Shown here piece by piece: positions 37,601-43,966 of a stretch of DNA of 64,000 bases. The DNA comes from Leptolyngbya sp. SIOISBB (GTDB lineage Bacteria; Cyanobacteriota; Cyanobacteriia; Phormidesmidales; Phormidesmidaceae). Each line of letters opens with the position of its first letter. The first letter of the stretch is position 1. The stretch spans positions 6,224,026 through 6,288,025 of the forward strand of contig JAAHII010000001.1 in NCBI GenBank assembly GCA_010671905.1, given 5' to 3'. The translations under genes and the position numbers were made by a program. Below the pieces are notes generated by a model, which was not told the DNA's origin, ran no database searches, and was given only the letters and a program-made list of their open reading frames with translations.

Positions 37601-38919
37601 ATCAGAATATCCATCTCGATCATTCGAGCAATGATCCGACTTGGCAAGACTCAACCCCAAAATCAGTTCCGACGACACCGTCACCAAAGAAAACACCGTC
37701 ACTACAAAACGAGAGGATACCGTCTCTTCAGCCGTTACCGCAGCCCTCTCTTCAAGACGTTGCGGATGAGGTGCGCAACATTGATTTAGAGATAGTCGCG
37801 GCCAATCTCGGACTGGAACTCGATCGCTATGACAAGCACAAGTGGCGCGATGATGACCATATCATCAGTATCAGTGGCCCTTTCTTCATGGATTGGTTAG
37901 CAGATCAGGGTGGGCGGGGCGCAATTGACCTGGTGATGCATGTTCAAAATGTCGAGTTCAAAGCCGCAGTGGAGTGGCTGTCGGGTCAGGACCTTTCGAA
38001 TCGTCCAGCCCATGTCAGTACATATCAGCCTTCTGAAGAGCGCGAGCCGAGATCGCTCGAAATGCCGTCAGCCAACGAGCAAAGGTGGAACGGGGTGCGG
38101 GAATATCTGGTGGAGACTCGCAAGCTCCCAGCAGCATTGGTGGATCGGCTACATGAGCGAGGCTTGATTTATGCCGATGATCATCAAAATGCCGTCTTTG
38201 TCCGACATGGTCTAAAGAAGAATGCCTGGACAAGAGGGGAAGTGACCGGGGCCAGTTTACGGGGCACTTGGGGCGAAGACAATCACTATCACGGACTAGC
38301 TCCAGGGTCGGTCAGGAATCAGGGCTGGTTCTGGATTGGCACAGGCCACGGCCCAGTTCAGCGAGTTTTCCTGACAGAGTCGCCAGTCGATGCGATGTCA
38401 TTGGCTGTGTTGGATAGAGGAAGACAGGCTCAACCAAGAGTAAGCATTTATCTCTCTACAGACGGCTCTGGAGGGGTGCCTATTGAAGCCCTAAAGTCTG
38501 TTCTTCAGGAGGGTGGACGAGTTTTCGCCGCTTTTGATGCTGACCAAGCGGGTACGTTGATGGCTTGGCGCATCGCAGAGCAGTTGCCAGGGGTAGAACG
38601 ATTAATGCCCAAGCATGGCAAGGACTGGAATGAGCGACTGATGCAGTGCGATACGTCTAAAGGCACGCTTCACTCTAACTCTCTCAATACCGAGATGAAG
38701 CAGCTTTGGCAGTGGCACCTTACGGCAAAACGACTGGGTAGGCCAGAGGCTTACCTGAGCCGCATTACAGAGGTCGCCCGAGACACTGTTAAGGGAGCTG
38801 AACTATCCAATAAAGCCTCAATTGCGATGGCTCAAGATATGGCTTGCCTTGCGCAAATGATGGACAAGGCAAGAGGCACACCACGAAATCTTAAAACGAT
38901 GGCAGAGGTAGAAAGGTAA
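31636..38919 (+). CDS. polyvalent protein: N6-adenine methylase + Strawberry-notch helicase + DUF3991/TOPRIM
   Basis: A single open frame of 2427 codons. Residues about 70-310 are an N6-adenine methylase (VYEPTAGNGALLIGA and the catalytic VVICNPPFG, about 185). Residues about 310-500 are low-complexity and coincide with a second gene in another frame. From about 540 a Strawberry-notch superfamily helicase follows: FITGDQTGIGKGR (about 605), ILILDEAHQAGG (about 731), MLGRVHRTGQ (about 1130). The C-terminus (2030-2320) has a DUF3991-like part (IVAANLGLELDRYDKHKWR) and TOPRIM motifs FLTESPVDAMS and AAFDADQAGT. Methylase-helicase fusions such as P1 DarB protect incoming DNA from restriction. An internal ATG at 33127 after AAGAGAG could start the helicase as a separate protein. 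Confidence 0.8.
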   Translation: MGIAGQPELVAFFAHHLSAGGSFATITQARQQASAVLGEPVHPSTVLAKQVDEAIEAGVVRTAQEILQTSATTHDTYDRLVDLLQRQPNLSVRSSTSVLQQAYSTPIPIAYLASMLAGIDTETTVYEPTAGNGALLIGANPQRVIANELNQDRFAELSARGFRQLTQADALTYRPKAQVDVVICNPPFGSVKDSKLHARRFPIADTWTTQIDQVIALNALSVMKPEGRAMLILGGKKGFETDLRSERYNTRESRAFYYLLYQQYRVTEHFSISGDLYRKQGADFPIDLIVIEGRGRSERPLPAAEVPTIYHSFAELKETLPHEPIRNHSVPMAVSLHEPSVSNLSESLDAGANGLALPRQSASRVGNAGRGDLSGADANSAGRHDSDLDGSDSSDGDPTATRHRPQPTRFSSGNAPARAGYRSGIRPEPVATAVERDPDPEQLAISRSDAALRPDLSQQSDRAESPELSRLASPSRRDFVGGMAHRPDPVTLHQESPMNTPLSTSAAEPTAADAYDIQPRQVPYVPKSQGFSTQTLIPFNMASAAQQALERFEQRHGNIDEYLATRLGYGSVAELHGYFSAEQVDAAALAIGNLEQGAGFITGDQTGIGKGRICASIMRYAQQQRRIAIFITKDKPLYADMMRDVSDIGMRRFTPFITDSGTEIPLARGGVLKTAGAAKQKQEMQAMMQRGHLGHYSAIFTTYSQLQTVGKKEPQRRNFLRQLAPQAILILDEAHQAGGSKGGWKAAGPPDRADFVRELIDQSAGVFYSSATYAKRPDVMDLYARRTDLRLGVSSMTALENILTHGGVPLQQIVASKFVASGQMLRRERSYEGITFQAITVPVDRVVADDFSAAMRAIKDFDHAKQKAVKTISKELKAEAKALGEDGAIGEVGAKSTNFTSLMHNCIEQGLLAQKADATVQAAIASLQNGEKPVITVANTMGSFIQAYADAQGLNPGDELDLSFGDLLERYLERSRDVVVKDYRGQATRSRLTDEQLEAEAVLAYETALDAIREADFSGIPISPIDYIEQQLERAGYRVTEVTGRKAGIDYAADGSMTYRVRADQETTAKGKIDAVAKFNAGDADVILLNCSGSTGISLHASERFADQRSRHMIVAQAERDINVFMQMLGRVHRTGQVALPSYTLLMGDLPAEKRPGAILCRKMASLNANTTAARETDISLNTVVDFMNPYGEQVVTELLNDDPELNAQLDFPVAQADNDASDIALIKKVTGRIPLLPINEQEALYSLIESEYRDLVDQARVMGENILEADQLDLDARPLARMEVVADNSDTPSEFTGPVYLEVVDAKSQTKPLTQLQMINAVRESIGLETVKGVDLHDPGTVEERARQQTDDAISSLQTATEQYRQLALADRQDRKARDKLRDRLDQQLSHVTQVLEEFVPGTPLRLVTPASQTIFYGVVASVDAKPRSGSPAAPNRWKIRILVADSVRQLTVPLSKFNTGRSGALAATVQTEDWLGNDVYSLFDQQQIAGRMNRQIFTGNLIKAFEKYPNGKLVNYTDYQGQVRQGLMMPKGFDIQDEIKKEPVAFGTPQQVIQFIANETDRRGIVKTLDELLILKAQFNGDGFVLQTPKSKESGGRYFLDEGLIVAAGSDFYSVGDRMEVVIPPARLEQTLAVLMHQRQYTLAAFESKDIARKFLGLSLPKLTTVETPIPEPRVIEPPPATPNPNPVGQAPVPPIKLMDQLERRILKFLREVGIEDTVMNTDEFHLRIENEPYIPLVVERQGDELYLTHYLTQNGDMFIDTEMVFTVLPEGQLRFKETAVQNPIGGESRRPDRSFAQMFSKNILNQGFAEAARVQVDQSHGEEKADGQPLGEQVEGDRLEFPADIQQYLAVKDQYPESLGLVQTSDRRFYETFFEDARQLAQTLDLILTSQTSTTPGAERIPAAGFPAKSLEKYLEPLRQVSEVAISDIDGETSVHAQQADQPMIEDAPAPNPQPGTVQTTTTTETEEPEFQVQSLFDTDQFSSFHQNIHLDHSSNDPTWQDSTPKSVPTTPSPKKTPSLQNERIPSLQPLPQPSLQDVADEVRNIDLEIVAANLGLELDRYDKHKWRDDDHIISISGPFFMDWLADQGGRGAIDLVMHVQNVEFKAAVEWLSGQDLSNRPAHVSTYQPSEEREPRSLEMPSANEQRWNGVREYLVETRKLPAALVDRLHERGLIYADDHQNAVFVRHGLKKNAWTRGEVTGASLRGTWGEDNHYHGLAPGSVRNQGWFWIGTGHGPVQRVFLTESPVDAMSLAVLDRGRQAQPRVSIYLSTDGSGGVPIEALKSVLQEGGRVFAAFDADQAGTLMAWRIAEQLPGVERLMPKHGKDWNERLMQCDTSKGTLHSNSLNTEMKQLWQWHLTAKRLGRPEAYLSRITEVARDTVKGAELSNKASIAMAQDMACLAQMMDKARGTPRNLKTMAEVER
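32600..33106 (+). CDS. nested gene in another frame inside the methylase-helicase ORF
   Basis: 168 residues from an ATG at 32600, 9 bases after AAGGAGA. The protein looks real: it is rich in Trp and aromatic residues (RWLYPFMNPQYPTFPNLWMPEP, FALSQWRQQWSETLILNNWRFRDRM, HPNYPDWLALHDETSLEEWL), with GC-rich third positions. The surrounding frame over the same bases gives only Ser/Asp/Arg/Pro-rich low complexity. Function is unknown. It ends 20 bp before the ATG at 33127, so the natural reading is three successive genes: methylase, this gene, helicase. In that case the first gene has no stop of its own and runs through. Confidence 0.8.
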   Translation: MNPSETTLSRWLYPFMNPQYPTFPNLWMPEPMGSLFLVKVPLELEMLDEATYLALMQTRLDGMIQTWMEATPQTETQQLLATGLSQLDSAQETPLLEPDTDPEFALSQWRQQWSETLILNNWRFRDRMRHYGLTFPSRAIAPSHPNYPDWLALHDETSLEEWLTDLTP

Positions 38920-39369
38920 GGAATAAGAATAATTTTAAAGGGGAGCTTTCTAGGCCAAGGTATTCTGTGAGGGCAGCCTGCTGAGCACTACTCATTTGTC
39001 CTCATTTCTACGCGAAATCACGCAGAAAAGTAGCACAGATTTTAGTTCAGCATTTTTTGGAGAGCCTCAAAGCTTCGTCGGGGAGGGTTTTCAAAGCATG
39101 ACCAGCTGCTCTATAGGCAGCTGTTCTGAAAAAGGTTTCCGCTTATGAAGATACAGGTCTGAGGAAAGAGTCATTACCGGTGCTGGGGTTGCCCCCATAA
39201 CCTTAACGAACGCACAGGAACCTCCATAGCCAGCTTTCGGGCACTGTCCGATGCGGAAAATACCACCTGCTATGACGTTAGGTTTCATGACTCGCGCCAT
39301 TTCGATGTATGAATTTCTAAATTCAAGTGGATTGGAAACTCTCTTACTTTAATGAATGGTACTGATTCT

Positions 39370-40365
39370 TTAACAGGGCATATACTGAAAGCCCCTATTA
39401 GAGAGCAGTTCGACGATAGACAGAGGTCGAGAAGTCAGGCCTACTGCCATAGCTGGTATGACTCCCTTTGGCAAACTCCAGTGGGGCCTGACCCACTTGT
39501 GTGTTAATCGCTGCACTTCTAATGCCCTCTGTAATCCTGAATCCTGGCTTTTTCTTAGCGTAGTGATGCTGTCTTTGACGATAGGCGCTACATCTCCGTC
39601 TCATTGCCGCATTTTGGGCCTCGTTGTGATTGGCATGGACCTGAGAAGCTGGACTGATAGCAGTGTAGGGATGCTCATGTTTGCCCCACTCGACTCGACG
39701 TTTGCCTTGGGAGCCTTTGATTTTCATCGCAACCTCCAAGCCTGTTCTCCACACCTGGCGATGATCATAGTTAGGGTGGGCTTCTCCCGCTTTGAGATAA
39801 ACACTAGCTAAAGCCCATAGAGGTGCTGTCCATACCAACGTTCGTCGTCAGTTAACCAGCAAATACTGCCGCAGCTCTGTCCCCATTCCCAGGCAGTGTT
39901 AACACCTGCAGCAAACAGTTCTCGTATTTTCGCCCAGCCTGGGCCGTGACCCAATAGCGACTATCTCGCTCCAGAAAGTGAATCGTCCAGCCCACGGAAT
40001 CACTGGGCGGCAAGATTTCTCCCAACTCGGGTATAGACCTCGTCGTCTTCAAGCGTCACATCACGGCTTGATGGGGCAGGGGTGCCTAAGCCTCGCCTTG
40101 GACAGCTAGACGATTCTCCTCCTAGCGGATGATGTCTCTGTGTTACTTGCCGAAGGTCCGCCCTGTTGCTCTGATGCCCATACCTTGTCTATGAGAACTC
40201 ATCGCATCACTGACCACGGACTGCGGTGTCTGCAGCCGAGCCATTGGCATGCCACTACGCTCATTGAAACTGTGATGGCAGGCTTTGCGCTGATAGCGCT
40301 GGAGACGGCTACCGTCAGCTAGCTGGTCGAATCCACGCTTAATTAAATGTGGGCTCTGGCATCAT
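39370..40365 (-). pseudogene. degenerate IS1-like transposase
   Basis: On the minus strand, pieces in different frames line up as one transposase. They are a broken start near 40365; LQRYQRKACHHSFNERSGMPMARLQTPQ and GIRATGRTFGK; then ILPPSDSVGWTIHFLERDSRYWVTAQ (ending 39852); LWALASVYLKAGEAHPNYDHRQVWRTGLEVAMKIKGSQGKRRVEW and ANHNEAQNAAMRRRCSAYRQR (to about 39500); and a last frame with VQRLTHKWVRPHWSLPKG to a stop at 39370. At least four frame changes and internal stops make it non-functional. The order matches full-length IS1-like transposases of cyanobacteria. Terminal repeats were not identified. Confidence 0.75.
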
Positions 40366-40871
40366 AATTCTGGCTACAAGGGCTGTAATCCTAGTCAATC
40401 TATGCTCTCTCAAGGAACCATTACCCTAATAAATCGGTGACCACCATCCTAAATCGATAAATTGTATAGAGATATTAAAAGAGACACCATAGATATACCG
40501 GTATAGATATAAAACTGGTAGTCTTTAGGCCTATAGAGGATTTTCAATCAAAATAGCATATGCAATGTTAGTTGCAAATATATAGAGCTTACAGATAGAT
40601 TAATCTACTAATTAGTTTGATTTAAACTCGGCTCTCGGCTTGACCTTGGTTAAAATGCTTTCGGTGATTTGTGCTCCGGGATGCAGGCAAAGTGAAGAAT
40701 CAACTTTTGCCTTGAGTATTTTCAGTAATTAATTTTATCTACCAAGTAAATTAGGGGAATTATTAGGGGTGTAGCGTTTTGGACGAAAGTTCCCTTAGTG
40801 GTTCGGGAAGCTTTTAGGGTCTCAGATGTATAGCTTCTCGACTCAAGTCGACGATTGAAACCCTTTGATTT

Positions 40872-41138
40872 CTAGAACAGACCAAAAGTATGTTGTCCAG
40901 CCAAGGATTCTCTATTTTTGAGAGTTTTATCGCTTTTCTGAACCACCAAGCGGAATCCCCTTTCCTGTAAATGTTCAAGCATCCTCAAAGGATCTTGTGA
41001 ATGATTAGCCTCTCCTGTTGACAAAGCTGACCTTAAGATCGTCAACCAATTATTAACGAAACATTCAAAACCCCTACGATTATATTCCATTCGGAAAATC
41101 GCTATGCTGCTCAAAAATGAGCGACACATTAGTTCCAT
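40872..41138 (-). CDS. small hypothetical protein (doubtful)
   Basis: An 88-residue frame starting 15 bp from and divergent to giant gene A. It has a mixed composition with a plausible helical segment (DPLRMLEHLQERGFRLVVQKSDK). No family is recognised and there is no clear ribosome site. It may be a gene remnant in a decayed region. Confidence 0.25.
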   Translation of the reverse strand: MELMCRSFLSSIAIFRMEYNRRGFECFVNNWLTILRSALSTGEANHSQDPLRMLEHLQERGFRLVVQKSDKTLKNRESLAGQHTFGLF

Positions 41139-41153
41139 TCGCGATTTTTATCA

Positions 41154-43949
41154 ATGACCGCTAGTGTTTATATTTTGCACCGTCGCAACCAGCTTGACGA
41201 TGCAACAGCCATAGGCCGTCGTGATGAAGGAAAAATCTTTCCTCTTCTACGGCTAGTGCCAGGAACAAGAAAACAATTAACGTGGGCGTTTGCAGTACCG
41301 CGACGAAATCCTGCTGCTGATGATATTGAAATACAGCGAAAAAACCTGCTGGTTGCTGCCACACTCAAAGCATTGGATTTTGAAATCGATCCACAGAATA
41401 GCACCCAAAATGATTTCGACTACTACTTTATTAAGCACGACAATACAGCGAGGCTAATTGATGACATTGCTGATGGACCTGCAACCTTTGGTGACACATT
41501 CCCAACTGATGATATTCCAGATCCGCTACCCGATTCAGGCATCATCTTGCTTCCACCAAAAGGTGACGTTCTCCGAACTGTAGATGATGCCAAGGTGGAC
41601 TTTCCCGTACGAGACGACGCGGTATTCCACGTGGACCAAATGGATGTCAAGAAAGCCGACATAGCAGACAGTAAAGGTTTTCTGACGCTGGGGCCCGACG
41701 GAGACACCACAATTCCTGAATTTAACGTGGTTGTCGAACTAGATAGTAGTGTTCGCGATGCGATTGTTGCGCAATTAGCAACGGGAGCACCTGAACTGGA
41801 GTTTACACATGTAGGTACAACAGGCAACCTGAATGTCAATGGGCAGCGGATCGCGCCAAACAACAAGCAGCCCATCTCTATACCTGAAGCAATAGGGGTT
41901 CCCAAGGACGAACGGTATGACAGACTAACGATCGATGTTGCAACGCTCGTCTGCCTTGCAAGGACTGAGGATACTGAGGCGGCTCAGAGAGTAAGTTTGG
42001 CTGTGGAACTCTTTCCGGCTATTACAATCTTGCCAAAGCAGAACTTGCCTGTTTCGATATCGATCGCTCAAGACAGTTTACGTATTCGACATATGCCGAC
42101 TGAGGGTGAATTTAAGGGTCCCCCAGTATTCTGCATGAACCACCTGCGGCCTTGCCTCCGCGTTACCGTCCGAGGCCCGATGATTCATTCGGAGAAGTCA
42201 GAGTCGACGGGATTGTCCGATTGGCTGCCTTTGCTGGAACCGGCCGAGCGAAAATTTGATGATGCGGTTGAGTCATTCAATGACTTTCTGACCTACAGCT
42301 TCGAAATCTGCTTTCCAACAGTAGATCCAGCTTTGTTGACAGAGTTTGAGATCGATCGAATCGAAGGCATTCGACTTCCAGTACTTGCGTTCGACTGGTG
42401 GAACGAGCAGTGGCAGCTTGAGTTATTCAAGCTATTGCTGGGGTGGTTTGACGATTTTCATGTTGCCTTCCAGCTTCCAAATTTCATACTTCCATCTGCA
42501 TTGAAGTTGGAGCTGACACTGCCGGATTACTTTAACCTTGCGGACTTGCCAGACCTGGAAGATCCAGAACTTTGGTCGATTCGGCTTCTGCGTTTTGGAT
42601 TGCAGCCCGTCGATCTGGATATTGCCTCCCTCTCCCTTTCAGGATTCACATTGACCGTGAATCTGAATTTTTCGATTCGCGGGCGGTTGCCGGATGTTGC
42701 CTTCGATACTTTTGAGCTTCGCTTGGAAGTCCCTGACTTGGACTTTAATTTCCCGGATCTTGGACTGCCCAGCCTGACAGAATTTCGTGTACCTGTAATT
42801 GGAACCCCGAGCTTCGAATCGTTCAGCGTGCAGTTGCCGGACGGCTTGGACGTTTATCTCCCTCCGTTGGACGAGTTGCGGCTGTGGGCTTTACGACTCA
42901 AGCGGCCCGACGGCATGTCGATTGATCTAAAAGTGGATGGGCTGGAGCTTTCGGGATTGGTTCTGACGATTTCCCTCGTTGTCGACCTACCAGTCCTTCC
43001 GCAGCCAAATATCGATATTGTCGAACTAGAGTGGAAGTTCTTACTGGAGAAGTTACCAAAAGTTATTCCAGAACTTCCCAACCTTCCTACCTTCAAGCTT
43101 CTTACTGAGTTACCAAATCGGCCGATAGTTAAGCTGCCTGAGCTACCAGAAATTCGTTTGCCACGAATCCCGGGCTTACCTGACTTCGATGTGCGTCTGC
43201 TTAAAGTTCGTTTGCGCACGCCTGAATTCGACTTGGGCACCTTTCCGGTACTTGGAATTTCGCCGTCGCTTCGAGAAATCCAGTTCGATATACCGGACAT
43301 TGATGTCAACTATCCCAGGCTTCTGAAATTGATTGACAAATTCGACGTGACACTCGAATTGTCAATCGATCTCAGGCTCTCGCTCAACAAGTGTTTCCTG
43401 ACGGATCTGTTGGGAGAAATTCCGTCAGTCGATTTTCGATTCTCCATTCCAGACATTCGCCAGCTTCCGCCCCTGCCGAGCCTGCGTCCTCGAAGTCTGA
43501 AGCTACCAGATGTGCCGCGTATTTTCGGCAGACTGAGTACGCCTGTCATTCCGTTTGAGCTGATCGTTCGGATGCCGCATCCGACGCTGCCACGTCCGGA
43601 GTGGGACGAAATCAAATTGGTGATCGGACTCAAGTTTGACTTAGCCGAACTTCGACTATTCAGCAATCGCATCTATTTCTTTTTGCCGCAGCGTCGGGGA
43701 GTGCGTACTCCATCAGCGCCAATGCAGGTGGTTGACTTTGACATCTTCACACTGACCTTTCCAACGCGGCCGGATCCGCTTGGGATTCCAGTCAAAAATA
43801 ATCACGATGGATACTTTGATATCTCACAGCGAGAGTTTGTTATCGACCTGGTTTACGAAGATCCGAATATACCAGAGCCTGAACCACCACCTGCGCTGGT
43901 TGCCTTTTTCCCAGGGGGGTTGAAAAGCAAGCTGCAAGACTTGGATTAG
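41154..43949 (+). CDS. giant gene A, first part: LP-rich beta-repeat protein (unrecognised)
   Basis: 931 residues to a TAG that follows a G6 run by about 10 codons. No signal peptide or membrane helix is seen. Residues 1-350 are a mixed globular region (MTASVYILHRRNQLDD; VDFPVRDDAVFHVDQMDV; CMNHLRPCLRVTVRGPM). Residues about 430-880 are dominated by alternating beta strands joined by Leu-Pro turns (LPDLEDPELWSIRLLRFGLQ, ELPEIRLPRIPGLPDFDVR, FDIPDIDVNYPRLLKLID), giving an elongated-looking repetitive array. The downstream frame has no ATG or ribosome site at its start, and its upstream codons (GVEKQAARLGLEGIEAELDA) are coherent. The two parts are therefore probably one gene of about 4550 codons joined by a -1 shift or a lost base at 43914-43919. 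Confidence 0.75.
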   Translation: MTASVYILHRRNQLDDATAIGRRDEGKIFPLLRLVPGTRKQLTWAFAVPRRNPAADDIEIQRKNLLVAATLKALDFEIDPQNSTQNDFDYYFIKHDNTARLIDDIADGPATFGDTFPTDDIPDPLPDSGIILLPPKGDVLRTVDDAKVDFPVRDDAVFHVDQMDVKKADIADSKGFLTLGPDGDTTIPEFNVVVELDSSVRDAIVAQLATGAPELEFTHVGTTGNLNVNGQRIAPNNKQPISIPEAIGVPKDERYDRLTIDVATLVCLARTEDTEAAQRVSLAVELFPAITILPKQNLPVSISIAQDSLRIRHMPTEGEFKGPPVFCMNHLRPCLRVTVRGPMIHSEKSESTGLSDWLPLLEPAERKFDDAVESFNDFLTYSFEICFPTVDPALLTEFEIDRIEGIRLPVLAFDWWNEQWQLELFKLLLGWFDDFHVAFQLPNFILPSALKLELTLPDYFNLADLPDLEDPELWSIRLLRFGLQPVDLDIASLSLSGFTLTVNLNFSIRGRLPDVAFDTFELRLEVPDLDFNFPDLGLPSLTEFRVPVIGTPSFESFSVQLPDGLDVYLPPLDELRLWALRLKRPDGMSIDLKVDGLELSGLVLTISLVVDLPVLPQPNIDIVELEWKFLLEKLPKVIPELPNLPTFKLLTELPNRPIVKLPELPEIRLPRIPGLPDFDVRLLKVRLRTPEFDLGTFPVLGISPSLREIQFDIPDIDVNYPRLLKLIDKFDVTLELSIDLRLSLNKCFLTDLLGEIPSVDFRFSIPDIRQLPPLPSLRPRSLKLPDVPRIFGRLSTPVIPFELIVRMPHPTLPRPEWDEIKLVIGLKFDLAELRLFSNRIYFFLPQRRGVRTPSAPMQVVDFDIFTLTFPTRPDPLGIPVKNNHDGYFDISQREFVIDLVYEDPNIPEPEPPPALVAFFPGGLKSKLQDLD
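43914..43919 (+). other. G6 frame-change site joining the two parts of giant gene A
   Basis: The sequence CCAGGGGGGTT contains six Gs. In the upstream frame translation stops about ten codons later. Re-reading one base (-1) enters a frame that stays open for another 3.6 thousand codons. The heptamer A-GGG-GGG fits a -1 slippery pattern, but base loss or a base-call error in a homopolymer is equally possible. Confidence 0.6.
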
Positions 43950-43966
43950 AAGGCATTGAAGCAGAG

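Larger units (their letters stand above)
38920..41153. other. 2.2-kb decayed intergenic region between the transfer element and the giant genes
   Basis: Apart from the IS1-like remnant, I see no convincing gene. 38920-39370 contains only a short minus-strand frame (39091-39300) with no recognisable content. 40366-40870 is AT-rich with many short inverted stretches. The 40872-41138 minus frame (88 residues, with CRSFLSSIAIFRMEYNRRGFECF) is divergent from giant gene A by 15 bp and unrecognised. The promoter of gene A must lie here, but no clear -35/-10 pair stands out. Confidence 0.5.

Noticed and set aside
39091-39300. 69-codon minus-strand frame in the decayed region
   Set aside because: No recognisable content or ribosome site; neighbouring sequence is degenerate.
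38920-41153. Second copy of the tRNA-Pro 3' end (attR)
   Set aside because: Searched by eye for the GGTTCGAAT-CCTCT-CATCCCG block; only chance fragments such as GGTCGAATCC near 40325 were seen.
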